Part shown: piece by piece, positions 54,601 through 64,000 of the stretch | How the letters are laid out: each line of letters opens with the position of its first letter | Position numbering within the stretch: position 1 is the first letter of the stretch | Assembly: GCA_033439255.1 (NCBI GenBank) | Contig: JAVRDV010000016.1 | Location: 186,001-250,000 of the forward strand | Length of the DNA: 64,000 nt | Direction of reading: 5' to 3' | Source of the DNA: Hericium rajendrae | Lineage: Eukaryota > Basidiomycota > Agaricomycetes > Russulales > Hericiaceae | Position numbers and translations under genes: made by a program | The notes under the pieces: generated by a model | Seen by the model: the letters and a program-made list of their open reading frames with translations, nothing else | What the model was told of the DNA's origin: nothing | Database searches by the model: none

Positions 54601-56748
54601 AAGCAGTAGATGCTTCAGGTGCCGCCGCAACTGGACTGGGAGCTTTCGATGTCGACGCGACAGGCGTAGATCCCGCCGGAAGACCAGCAACTGGCGTCGA
54701 AGGCTTCAGCACAGCCGTCGAAACCGTATTTTCAGCTACATTTGCTACTGCCGGACGTGCGGGAGCTTCTCCTGATGCCAACGAAACAGGAGGAGCTCCT
54801 GACGAATCCGGGGGAGGCGAAGCTTTAGGTGCATCGGACACAGTTGCGACAGCAGATGTCGAAGGCGCGGGCGTAGTGGCGGCCGTAGAAGCCGCCCGCG
54901 CCTCCGTGAACGCGGGAGACGTCGGCGTCGATGTGCCCGCACTGCTCATCCGCTCCTTGTCCTGGAGATACGACTGCAGATCGAGCGCCATAAAGTCGAG
55001 CGGGGCGTGCGTCCTCTTCTTTTTCTTCGGGGGCGGGGCCGCGGGTGCGGTCGACGACGAGGCAGCTACTGCGGAGGTGCTTGGAACGGGGGGTGCGGGC
55101 ATCGTCACGGACTGGGAGCGCGGGGGTAGATGTGAGGGAGTCTGAGTGGCGCTAGGTCCCGCAGCAGAGGAAGAAGCTGCTGCGGGACCTGCTGCGGGAA
55201 GGGAAGGAAGAGTCACCCTCCTGGTAGGAAGCATCGGACCTCCAGCAGGCGCGGAAACGGGAGAAGAAGCAGCGGGAGACGATGAGGAAACCAAGACATT
55301 CGAACTAGAAGACGAAATGCAATTGCGACGGGCATTGTACAATTTATAAATATCACCAATCGTTATGAAAGAAGGCCGAGAAGACACGAACGTAGTGCTG
55401 GTGGGGGTTACCCTGGTATTGTTGGTATACGTGCTGTTGATATTTGAAGTCGTCGCGGGCGTTGCATGGGGCATGGGGACATGGGGCGGCAGGGCCTGCA
55501 CTGGGCTTGTTATGAGACCTGTCCAGCCTCTAGGCTCCAGCGGTGTACTTGAGGTACTCCGTGGTTGCGGTTGGTTCGGCCGATGTGATTGACCTCGGAC
55601 AATGGGCATAGTTGACGGAGGAGTCTCGGGTCGCGATCCAGGAGCTGGTAAAGGTTGGGATTCAGCCACACGGGATGCTGGTTCTGGGATGGGCTGTGAA
55701 TTGGCGGGTTGAACCGGAGGCGCCGGATGAGGAAGTGAGGCTCTTGACAGTGTGGTCGTCGGAGTCGTTGGGGACGCGTGGTTCGAGGGGATGCGAATCG
55801 CTTGCGTTGAGGCCGATTTCGAGGAGATCGGTGATGAGAGTGCAACAGGCGCTTGAATCGATGTGGCCGGAGGCGGTAGCGGTATACTATGAGAGGCCAC
55901 CCGCGGGACCTCTGGATCTGCGGACGAAGGCGACGTGAGCAGAGCCGGCGACGTTGACGTTGAAGGTGCGCGGAGCCGTTGCGGAGTCGAGGATGCCGGG
56001 GAAGTAGACTTCTTCACTGGGATGGGAAGAGAAGCTGAGTCAATACCGACAGTGAGCAACAGCGCATGCAGTCGCTCTAGAAACCATGTAAGATTTCATT
56101 TCACCATATCAAGATAGATGTCAGAGATATTTGTGAGCCTGGATATAGATATATGAGGGAGCTGTACAAACCCTGCAGATCTCTCTCGTTGAACGAGTGA
56201 AAGAAGTTGGCAGCAGTCCTCAGCAGCTTGACGTAGCCTTCAACACACGCGATCTTGTCTGGGGGACACCCAGTCTGACAGACCGTTCCAGCAGCAAAGG
56301 CCTGTGGTAATTCGCGTTGTAGAGAGGCGCGTGCTGTCTGATAAGGGAGAATATGGCATCCAGTGTCATGATGTGTGAATCGTGTAGAAATGAGAAGATC
56401 TACCTCGAGGATGTCCACAATCTGATGGAAGAGAAATGAACGTATCAGTATTCACTTCTGTAAAGAAAAGAGGAAATTCGTGGAGGGTGGAACGAGGAGG
56501 TGGAGGAACAAGAGCCGACGCTCTTATAGAGCACATGGCCGTATAGGATGAAAGGACAAAGAACGAAAGAAACGTGGGCCACGCACCTTCGGCCTAGCCG
56601 CAGAGTAATACGCCTTCTCTACGCTGCACCATGCTGCCAATTTCTGCGCTGCCGTTGCATACGAGGTAGAATCTAGCGTTGACAGTCTCTTGCTGAAAAT
56701 CGGGAACAGCTTCTCGTTATTCGCGACCGCGCTTTTTTGCGTGCTCAT
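51651..56748 (-). CDS. Long Ser/Pro/Thr-rich, probably nuclear protein with a conserved C-terminal module
   Basis: The ATG at 56748 starts MSTQKSAVANNEKLFPIFSK. A helical N-terminal module (about 150 residues; AQKLAAWCSVEKAYYSAARP, CVEGYVKLLRTAANFFHSF) spans several short exons. A single exon of over 3 kb (about 56050-52770) encodes a low-complexity Ser/Pro/Thr/Ala-rich region. It contains basic patches (SRKRPFKLKPIAMKSTRGR), acidic Ser runs and IRLKIKVPPAA. The C-terminal exons read SLLSRWVKARNSLEYVHDLY, RASMGNPEAWEPVLKGCHPS, GILYANVNDKISLLLSKPL and QEGQNTLQISHDQDTTDCVF, a compact beta-rich module that I know only from agaricomycete proteins of unknown function. It ends at 51651. A chromatin or transcription role is plausible from composition only. 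The region 53700-54607 is a tandem internal duplication. Confidence 0.72.
53700..54607 (-). repeat. Intragenic tandem duplication, period 462 bp
   Basis: Two neighbouring units in the long exon each encode TPEPSKMEVD, an Ala/Thr-rich run, EALPKEVTS or ETLPKEVTS followed by a basic RPFK patch, a Gly-Pro-Pro segment and SDSHSDSDSSHEKES. The KMEVD codons lie 462 bp apart (complements near 54101 and 54563), a multiple of three. The units have diverged by point changes and a few codons. Confidence 0.8.
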
Positions 56749-57102
56749 CTGAGCCAAGGAAGAATATCAAGTAAATCAAGCAATAAAGGGTGAGTGGGGT
56801 GACGAAGGATTAGTCGGCAAGGGCGTGTATGACGGCCATGAAGGGGTTTTGTGTTTAAGAGCGGCGACTTCGTCGACGGTGTTTACTTCGGCGTCCATAC
56901 GGACCCACAGCTTAATCATCGTGGGAATATCTGCAAGCCGGCTTTCCCGATCCCGCTAACTCCACCCACTCAGGACGACGGGAATGCCGTATATCATGAA
57001 CCTTCATATTCGATACAATAGGTATTATGATACAATATAGAAGTAAACAGCGGTATATGGGCAGGTCCCACACGAAGCCAAGCGTCCCCAATTTGTCCAC
57101 AA
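56749..57102. other. Gap between two minus-strand genes
   Basis: About 350 bp: the promoter of the long Ser/Pro/Thr-rich gene and the 3' region of the methyltransferase gene. No feature is seen. Confidence 0.45.
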
Positions 57103-58171
57103 CTATTGCGAGTCCTCATCCTCCCCGTCGCTCATGCCCATCAGTAACATAAGTTCAAAAGTATCGTCGCTTTTCCGCAGTTCTGTGCCCTGCGCCCCGA
57201 CACCCTCAAGTAGCGCTTGATCGTCCTCCGGAAAGATCCAACTGAGAGACTCCTCGCGGCGCTGGGCAATGAAGATGAACGTGTCTGCGTTCTCGCCGAA
57301 GCGACGCCAACGTGCGCGGCGGCTCGGAGAGTCCAGTGCATTGGTAAGGCGGCATTCTAGAACAGGAGTGAACGTGAACCACAGGCCGAACGCGTTCCAG
57401 AATTGCGTTTCCTTCGGTAGAGAGCGAATCTTGTACGAGATGATGACGTCGGGCGGGGTACTGTGCGATGTGCGAAACGGCGCAGATGTGAGATGTAGGA
57501 GGCTGCGCAAGAGAGGAGCGAGCAGTTCTGGGAAATAGACCTGGGAAAGTAAACGCGTCAAAATTGATCGTTCACAGACGCATGGTGATTCGGACGTACT
57601 AAATCGCTGCAAAGGATATGGGACAGACGTCGTTGAGTTCCGTGGAGGCCGAGCTCTTCAGCGATACTGGTCGCGTGTTCCACGCAACCCCACGCAAGAG
57701 GCCTGACATCGACCAGTCTTTGCAACGAGGCATCATGCCGCTCGAGGTTCTCCAGTAGCAGCGGACACACATCCTCGAGATCAGTCAGGATAACGCGGTC
57801 CTGCTCCCGGCCCGCCGCAGCCAACTTCCTCGCAAGCGCGATACCCACAATCCCCGTCCCCGAACCTAGCTCCAAGACAGTCAAAGGTGTATCACGCTCA
57901 GGCACGACGAACGGCGGATCGAACTCGATATCGCGCAGGCCGTCTAGATACTGCATCAAGGCGTAGGCAGCTTCCCTGGATGCGTGGGATGAATGTGGGT
58001 TGGTTATTGGATGGTGGTGGATGAGTACCAGACTCTTCCGGCGATGCCATACTTCTGGATGGCGTCCTTCTGGGCGAGCTCCCCAAAACGCGAGTCGGTC
58101 GAGGATTGTGTGATGGTTTCTGGAAAACGGGAGGGTGAGATGGAAAGGTCTTGGGGAAAATTGGGGTTCAT
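57103..58171 (-). CDS. Family-16 (METTL21-like) S-adenosylmethionine methyltransferase
   Basis: The ATG at 58171 opens MNPNFPQDLSISPSRFPETI. The end of exon 1 (QKYGIAGRVW) joins EAAYALMQYLDGL across an intron of about 55 nt. The SAM-binding motif I is VLELGSGTGIVGIALARKL, and the acidic motif II is VILTDLEDVCPLLLENL. The block SHILCSDL then continues after an intron as VYFPELLAPLLRSL, where DLVYFPE corresponds to the D.[VL]Y motif of the lysine methyltransferase family PF10294. The last exon (IISYKIRSLPKETQFWNAF) ends with an acidic tail at 57103. About 300 residues, a normal length. Probable protein-lysine methyltransferase with unknown substrate. Confidence 0.85.
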
Positions 58172-58415
58172 GGTTGGTCGACGATGTTATGATACAGTCA
58201 TGGGAGCGAGACGTGGGCGCAACAGAGACAGAGGAGACGATGGACTGGCGATCGGGACATTGATGGGTTTGGTCATGTTTGCAGTACGTATGTCGTCAAG
58301 TTCGAATCTTGCTGCGGGCACTTGCGAACGGGCAAGACAGGACACGATCAATTAAAGGCAGACGCGGGACCAGCTAGAGGACGCCGCTATTAGAACAATG
58401 TCATAGAGGAAGAGC

Positions 58416-59967
58416 TTATCCACGACCATAACCATGGGTGAAAAACCGCTGATCGCCGTTTTCCAGGAATCCAGTCGCGATGTTGTAGTCCGCGTCGATG
58501 TCGTCGGCATAGCCGGGTGGCGCATGCGAAACGGGGATGATGCCTGGGGCATTCGAGGATGTGATCATGACTCGCTGCGAGACGAGGGCCTCATTGGGAT
58601 GCGTCGAGGGGCTAAAGCCCGAGATGCGCGGGGGCAGCAGGTTGAGGTCATACTGTATAATAGAAAGGTAAGGAGCACACTCATAAGCTGAAGGTTTAAG
58701 ACCAGCACCTTGAGAACAAAACGCGGGAACGAGAAGCCGGGCTTGACGTTCGTCCCGACGTGCAACTCGCCTCGCAGCTGCCGGACTTCGCTCCGCTCAA
58801 TAGGAGACGAGTTATTCTCGTGGGGCCAGAAAACGGCTTGGCCTACGACGGCGCTGAACGTATTATTGCTGCGCCGCTGGATGCTTTCATCTGTCGCACC
58901 CGACCCGAGTGCGAGCGTTCGTACAAGCTGAACGAGAGGGCGGGAGGCGATGAGATCTAAGGCCTGCAGGTCCCGGCTCTGTAGTGTCAAAAGCAGAGGG
59001 ATGGGAGAGCCGATGGCGTATGTGAACTAATAGCAGACATGAGCGCCCTCTATCATGTCATGATAAGACATAAACATACAGGCTTAGCAACTGCGAGCTG
59101 CAAAACAACGATTCGGTTCAGCAGCCAGGACAGCACAAGTATACCAGACATTGCTTACCGTACATTGCACGTCTACTGAACGCGTATTGAAAAGGGTACC
59201 CTGGATGTTGATAGCAGGGTATACGTTCCATCCCTCTGGGTCGACGTCGGGTCCAAGCAGAGGACTGCCTTCCTGATACGCGTATAAACGGAGCATTGAA
59301 GGAGGCTTCGCAACTGTACGCGGTACGTACGAGAAGCTGGTCGTAAGCCTACGAAATAAACATGAATCAGACGGCAACAAAAAAAGCTACTGGGATGAAT
59401 AACATACGTGTTGTTCACGCGAAGGACACCGCGCCTGACAGTGACAACGAAGCGGTAGTCGATGTACGTCGGACTCGCGCGTTCCGAGAAATTGGGCGGG
59501 AGAGGGAAGCGTCCACGCGGCGACTTCGACGTCGGCTCATTGGGCATCGCCATCTGGAACGACCACTCATGCTGTCCCTGCAGCTTCGAGGAACTCGAGT
59601 CCGACGCGGACCAAAGCGTGCACGTCTTGTCCAAGAAGACGTCCTCCTCCTGCCCCACTGCTGTGATACCTGCTCGCAGCTGCACCGAACGTTGAGGCAC
59701 CCGCCCGTGCGATAACGAGTGTGATAAACTCACAGTGATGGAAACGCCCTTGATCGTCTCCGGCTTGTCGAGGTCCACGAGCACCTTGCCCTTGATCACG
59801 TCCTTATCGAAGAACAGCGGCGTGCTCTTCGGGCTCGAGGCACGACTGCGGAGGTACAAGGTGAGCCACGGGCGCCCCCTGGTGCCGTCGAGCACGAGCT
59901 TGTGCCGGCAGCTTAGGCTGTTGAGCGGGCCGCGGGCGGAGTACTCGGGGAGCTCGTGGTCGGACAT
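58416..59967 (-). CDS. Arrestin-like protein, tandem copy A
   Basis: The ATG at 59967 opens MSDHELPEYSARGPLNSLSC. The N-terminal arrestin-like half follows: PLFFDKDVIKGKVLVDLDKP, then the TLWSASDSSSSKLQGQHEWS segment, PPNFSERASPTYIDYRFVVT and VRRGVLRVNN. The C-terminal half includes PSMLRLYAYQEGSPLLGP, DPEGWNVYPAINIQGTLFNT, VGQAVFWPHENNSS and LRGELHVGTNVKPGFSF. The tail PRISGFSPSTHPNEALVSQR leads to a stop at 58416. The beta-rich two-lobe pattern with YIDY and SERA matches basidiomycete arrestin-like proteins. Classical fungal arrestins adapt Rsp5 ubiquitin ligase to membrane transporters through PPxY motifs; I see no PPxY here, so that role is uncertain. It has a tandem paralogue at 60736-62357. 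Confidence 0.8.
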
Positions 59968-60735
59968 CGTCGATGCGAGAACGGGGAGAGATTAGTGTCG
60001 AGCGATGCGTATGGGTACGGGGAACAGGAACGAGAGATTAGGGAGTCGAGCCACCAGGGCTGCTTGACGCTGTGTAAGGCACGGTACTGATACTGGGAAG
60101 GAAGCTGTCGAGACATGGGACTGCAAGACCTTTTAAGTAAGACACTCGGACTGTACGCAGGGTCGTTTCCGTCCCGGGCTGCATTCGGTTTAGTTGTTGT
60201 CAGTGTACCATCTTTACGGCGATGAAGTAGAGGAGGTGCGAGACACAATTGGGCTTCGTCCTCGGGTTCGAAGGGGACCCACTGCGGCGATGGAGCACGG
60301 AAGCTCGACTTCCGAGAGAAGTCATGAGACAGGACAGCTCGGAAACACGGAGGAAAGACAATAAGATACTAACGTATCAAGCAAGTCAAAAGCAGGGTCG
60401 GTCTTTTGTTTCTGTGCAGTGTGCGATGGGCGTCGTGATGAGGCGAAGCAGCGTGCCGCAGAGAACAAAGTTCGCACGATGTAATCATCTTCGTTTCTCG
60501 ACAACAATTGGACGACGGCGCTGGAACCTCGTCCCACAACAATAATGGCATCTGAATAAGTAGCATGCATGAGAACCAACCCTGTCCGAGTGTCGTCACT
60601 AGATAGAAGTACTACATGGATATCCCAAAAATAAGGTAGGCCAGACAATACGCTTGTGACAAGCGCGATCGAGCGTCCAACAAGAAACACTTGCCTACTT
60701 GAAGCTATTATGAACGAAGGAAAACCAGAATAATG
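59968..60735. other. Gap between the two arrestin-like genes
   Basis: About 770 bp. Short unsupported frames are present on both strands; no further gene is seen. It contains the promoter of copy A and the 3' end of copy B. Confidence 0.45.
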
Positions 60736-62357
60736 TTATTGATATGTGAACGTGTCCATGTCGCCCGTGAAATGGAATCTACCGGAAGTTCCACTCCGCT
60801 CGCCCTCGCCTCCGGGCAGAGTGGTTCCAGGCGGGATGTACGAGCGCGGAGATACGCCAGGGAAATTTCTGAGAGTGACTGTAATTCCCTCCGAATGTAG
60901 AGGATCATAAGGACTTGATGTGGGTACGAATCCAGGAGCCTGCGATGGGTACAGAACAATGGCGTACTGCAGGGAGAATGGCACATAATCGTCACCCGTA
61001 AAGTAGATAAGCATCCTGGGTGATGAGGTACGCACCTGTACGGAGAATTTATAGAACGAGAAACTCTGTTTCAGTCCCTTTCGGAGGTGTAACTCGCCCC
61101 ATAGGCGACGACTCCGCGAGCGGCTCGCACGTTCATTTGCGGGCCAGAACACCGCGCGGCCGAGGGCATCTTCAAATGTAGGACCGCGCCAGCTTCTTGG
61201 GGTATCGTAGACCGCGAGCGTACGAACAAGATGGACGACAATAGCCTGCGGTTGTGATAAGAGATCCATGGCGACCTCGTCGTCCCCATGTAATGTCAGA
61301 TGGAGTGGTACCGGCGAGTTTGCCGCGAAGGAGAGCTGATGCACCATTGGAAGCCAGTGATCGTTAACAGGCAACGCGACTCACCGGTGCGGCGATGGCA
61401 AGCTGAAGTTCGCAACCGTCACATCGACACAGATCGCGCATAGAACAGTATATCGACTGCACGCACAGTATGGGTGACACTGACAGCTCTCGACCCGAAG
61501 AGGTGGCCCTTCAGCTCGACATCCGGAAGCACCTTCCATCCCTCAGGATCGTCTCGAGGACCGATAAGTGGCGTTCCTTCTCGATATGCGACTTCTCGCA
61601 GAGCCGATGGCTGCTCTGCGACTGAGTTGGGCAGGTAGACGAAATTTGTCGAAAGGCTACAGTCCCTTGGGAGGGGAAGGTGAGCTAGCTGTCCAACGAT
61701 TGGCATGAGGCGTTTGAAGGGGAAGCTTACGTGCTATTTACGGATAACAGTCCGCGCCTGATTGTGACGAAAACCTTATAATCGATATGCGCCAAGCTAC
61801 CCCGTTCAGAGAACCTCGGAGGAAGAGTATACACACGTGGTGGTGTGCTACGTGGTTCATTGATGGTAACTTCTCGTGGAAGGGTGATCGAGAAGGGCCA
61901 TGTATGATTTCCTTGAAGTTTGCCCGACGGCTGGGACCATAACGTCTGGGACGACTCCATGAAAATCTCGAGACGTTGTCCGACTCCAGTGGCTCCAGCT
62001 TGCACCTGCAAGCCATATATACATTAGGTGCGCCAAGTGTGACGAGGAACAGGGCGCTCACGGTGACGATAACCCCTCTAATGCCGTCCGGCTAACAAGA
62101 TTCAGTGATACAGAGCCAGATATCACGTCATGTTCGAAATAAAGTGGCAAGGAATGCGAATTCGGGGAGCGGCTCCTGATATGAAGTGAAGCCCATGGAT
62201 TCCCTCGGCTATTCTCCAGCGAATATTGATGTTGGCTCTGAAAGGGAGTTGCAGGAGTTTGCGAGATCGAGAATGAAGATGTAGGAGAATAAGCGGGCAG
62301 AGTTGAGGGACGTGGTCGGCGAGGATGAGAGCTATAAGGTGGGGGTCCCTGGTCCAT
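60736..62357 (-). CDS. Arrestin-like protein, tandem copy B
   Basis: The ATG at 62357 opens MDQGPPPYSSHPRRPRPSTL, a Pro/Ser-rich lead absent from copy A; it contains PPPYSS, a PPxY-like match near the start. The arrestin-like core parallels copy A: LPLYFEHDVISGSVSLNL, TLWSQPSGKLQGNHTWPFSI, LPPRFSERGSLAHIDYKVFV, TIRRGLLSVNSTLSTNFVYL, YREGTPLIGPRDDPEGWKVL, GRAVFWPANERASRSRS and LHLRKGLKQSFSFYKFSV. It ends GRFHFTGDMDTFTYQ at 60736. The same strand, order and exon breaks as copy A indicate tandem duplication followed by divergence. The PPPY near the N terminus may recruit a WW-domain ubiquitin ligase; this is inference. Confidence 0.82.
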
Positions 62358-63183
62358 GGAAAGAAGAGGATCAAACAACGCTTGCTCATACCATAAATAC
62401 TGTTAGCACGGGTAACATTGTGACGCATGACGGTAAGTATCTCCTATCATAGTTATGCCACAAGGTGGAGAACGCTCCTAGAGGGGCATCTTGTGCATGG
62501 CGGATGTGGAACGTCGTGAGGCATGCGGTCGGTTCGCCCATGTGCACCCCAACGGCGTCGCTTCTGCCTGAGCACGGATGGTTCCTGATCCGTGCAAGCG
62601 CAGATGCGACGATTTCAGGATTCCCCACGGCGCTCGGCCAAAGACTGAGTTTATAAAGGTAAGAGTAGCACAGATGCACATGCTACTTGCTACACGTTGG
62701 AGAATGCGCGTCTCAACATGAGTCTGTTCATCCAAACTTGATCCAATAACGAGCCAAGAACGGGTGTAATGTGATAGCCAGCGAAAATCCTGCTATGCAT
62801 GGGCTTAGTGACATAAGAAGGTGTGATGGAGACTGGAGATTACTCTCACGAGGCGGTATTGTAAAAACTCTACGATGCCTATGTCCAGGACAACGTTCAT
62901 CTCGAGCATGTGCAATGTCCTGAGTAAACTTCATGCTCAAACAGATCCATTATCTCTGCAGTAAGCAGCGGCCCGGCTGCCGATGGTGCATTTTAGGCAG
63001 GTCGTTCTCACGGTCCAGTATCCGATCCAGGAACGTTGTTTGCCACAGACGCGTCTCTTGCAACTTCAAACCGACTGCTTCACGTATGTTCGATACTCGA
63101 AGTTACTTCAAAACGTTTCTAACATCATTCTTCACTACCCAGACTGATTGTGATTCACTAAAACAGCGGGATCCGACTCAAAC
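62358..63183. other. Promoter interval of arrestin copy B and the nucleoporin gene
   Basis: About 825 bp between divergent starts. No supported gene. Short frames near 62465-62735 lack motifs. Confidence 0.45.
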
Positions 63184-64000
63184 ATGTCTTTCGGAGGGTG
63201 AGTAAATCATGTCACGATGTTCGAACCGGCGTCCCATTCCTCTTGTTCTAGCTTCTCGACATCCGGCTTAAAGCCCAATCTGGGCACGTCATGGTCTACT
63301 TCCAATACGCCCGGAGTGCCGACACAACCAGTTACTCAACTGGCCACTCAAGCGGGAACACCACAGGCTACTTCTCCTCCTGCCCAAGGAGGTGGCTTAT
63401 TCGGAGGACAGCAACAACAGAACCAACCCTCCACGTCTCTTTTCGGTGGTCTGGGTCAGAACCAGCCACAGCAGCAGCAGCAGCAGCAGCCGTCAACAGG
63501 TTTGTTCGGACAATCGGCGCAGGGTGCACAGACTGGTACTGGAACGGGTCTGTTTGGTGCGTCTCAGGCGAGTACTCAACCAGGACAGACAGGTGGGGGT
63601 CTTTTTGGTGGCGCGCAGCAGCCTTCAAACTGGAACACGAGCAATCCATTACTTCCGAAATCTGCCTTCGGTGCGGGTTCGCCCGCGACTCAGCAGCCTC
63701 AGACTGGGGGTTCATCGTTATTCGGGCAACCCCAGCAGCCTCAACAGAGTACGGGATCTGGACTCTTCGGGCAACCCCAACAGCAGCCTCAGCAGATGGG
63801 CTCATCGCTGTTCGGACAGCCGCAGCAAAGCCAACAGGGTGCTGGCATGGGTTCTTCGTTATTCGGGCAGCCACAACAGCAGCAGCAGCAGCAACCTCAA
63901 CAACCCCAACAACAACAGTCGTGAGTCCGTCACAAAATTTATATTTTCGTTATGTGAATGTGCATATTGTGAAGGGGCCTTTTTGGTTCTTTATTGGGCC
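63184..64000 (+). CDS. GLFG-repeat nucleoporin, 5' part only
   Basis: The ATG at 63184 begins a 14-nt coding exon (63184-63197, MSFGG), which joins exon 2 (63252-63920) in phase: FSTSGLKPNLGTSWSTSN. A Gln/Gly-rich region then has about ten LFG-type repeats (GGLFGGQQQ, TSLFGGLGQ, TGLFGQSAQ, SSLFGQPQQ and similar). At 63921 a GTGAGT donor starts an intron that runs into the window edge, so the structural domain is missing. GLFG repeats form the permeability barrier of the nuclear pore. The FG region alone does not separate Nup49, Nup57, Nup100/116 and Nup145N homologues. The short length of the FG region before the intron makes a Nup62-complex protein (Nup49 or Nup57) somewhat more likely; this is inference. 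Confidence 0.85.

Noticed and set aside
58285-58345. A gttcgaatc T-loop-like sequence suggesting a tRNA
   Set aside because: Only a four-pair T stem forms; there is no matching acceptor stem or D arm upstream on either strand.
63400-63920. Gln/Gly-rich repeat as a tandem-repeat element
   Set aside because: The repeats code for GLFG motifs of a nucleoporin with varied synonymous codons, so they are protein repeats, not a DNA satellite.

Overview
The window looks like nuclear DNA of a basidiomycete fungus, most likely an agaricomycete (mushroom or polypore group). The reasons are intron-rich genes with introns of about 50-65 nt, GC-rich coding sequence, and homologues of recognisable eukaryotic genes mixed with gene families I know only from agaricomycetes. 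There is no operon structure, CRISPR array or prokaryotic feature. Exon models were built by hand from GT-AG junctions and phase; ends marked as uncertain should be treated so.

Layout. 1-6.5 kb: a cut-off minus-strand gene with a CxxC pair, a peroxisomal enoyl-CoA hydratase/isomerase (C-terminal AKL), and a seven-helix membrane protein of an agaricomycete family. 6.5-18 kb: mitochondrial Lon protease (PIM1 type), an uncharacterised agaricomycete gene, GMP synthase, and a peroxisomal-type adenine nucleotide carrier. 18-25 kb: an F-box protein and the dynactin actin-related protein Arp10 start 139 bp apart in opposite directions, followed by a protein with an N-terminal PX-like and a C-terminal PB1-like domain. 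25-31 kb: a poorly resolved stretch with a hidden five-exon candidate gene, then two tandem paralogues coding for membrane-anchored helical proteins. 31.8-34 kb: DNA polymerase delta subunit 3 with a C-terminal PCNA-binding motif and an internal exon-intron duplication. 34-43 kb: mostly gene-poor DNA around one GATA-type transcription factor, carrying two MITE-like inverted-repeat elements, one with clean 16-bp terminal inverted repeats and a 6-bp target duplication. 43-51 kb: a TfdA/TauD-type dioxygenase and the cytoplasmic 5'-3' exoribonuclease XRN1, whose start is split over exons of 4, 11 and 17 nt. 51.4 kb: an intron-containing tRNA-Val(CAC). 51.6-62.4 kb: a very long Ser/Pro/Thr-rich protein with a 462-bp internal duplication, a family-16 methyltransferase, and two tandem arrestin-like genes. 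63.2 kb to the end: the start of a GLFG-repeat nucleoporin.

The genes do not form one pathway. The isomerase and the nucleotide carrier are both peroxisomal beta-oxidation functions, but they lie 14 kb apart among unrelated genes. The recurring theme is local duplication: two tandem gene pairs, two intragenic duplications, and short inverted-repeat elements in the gene-poor part.
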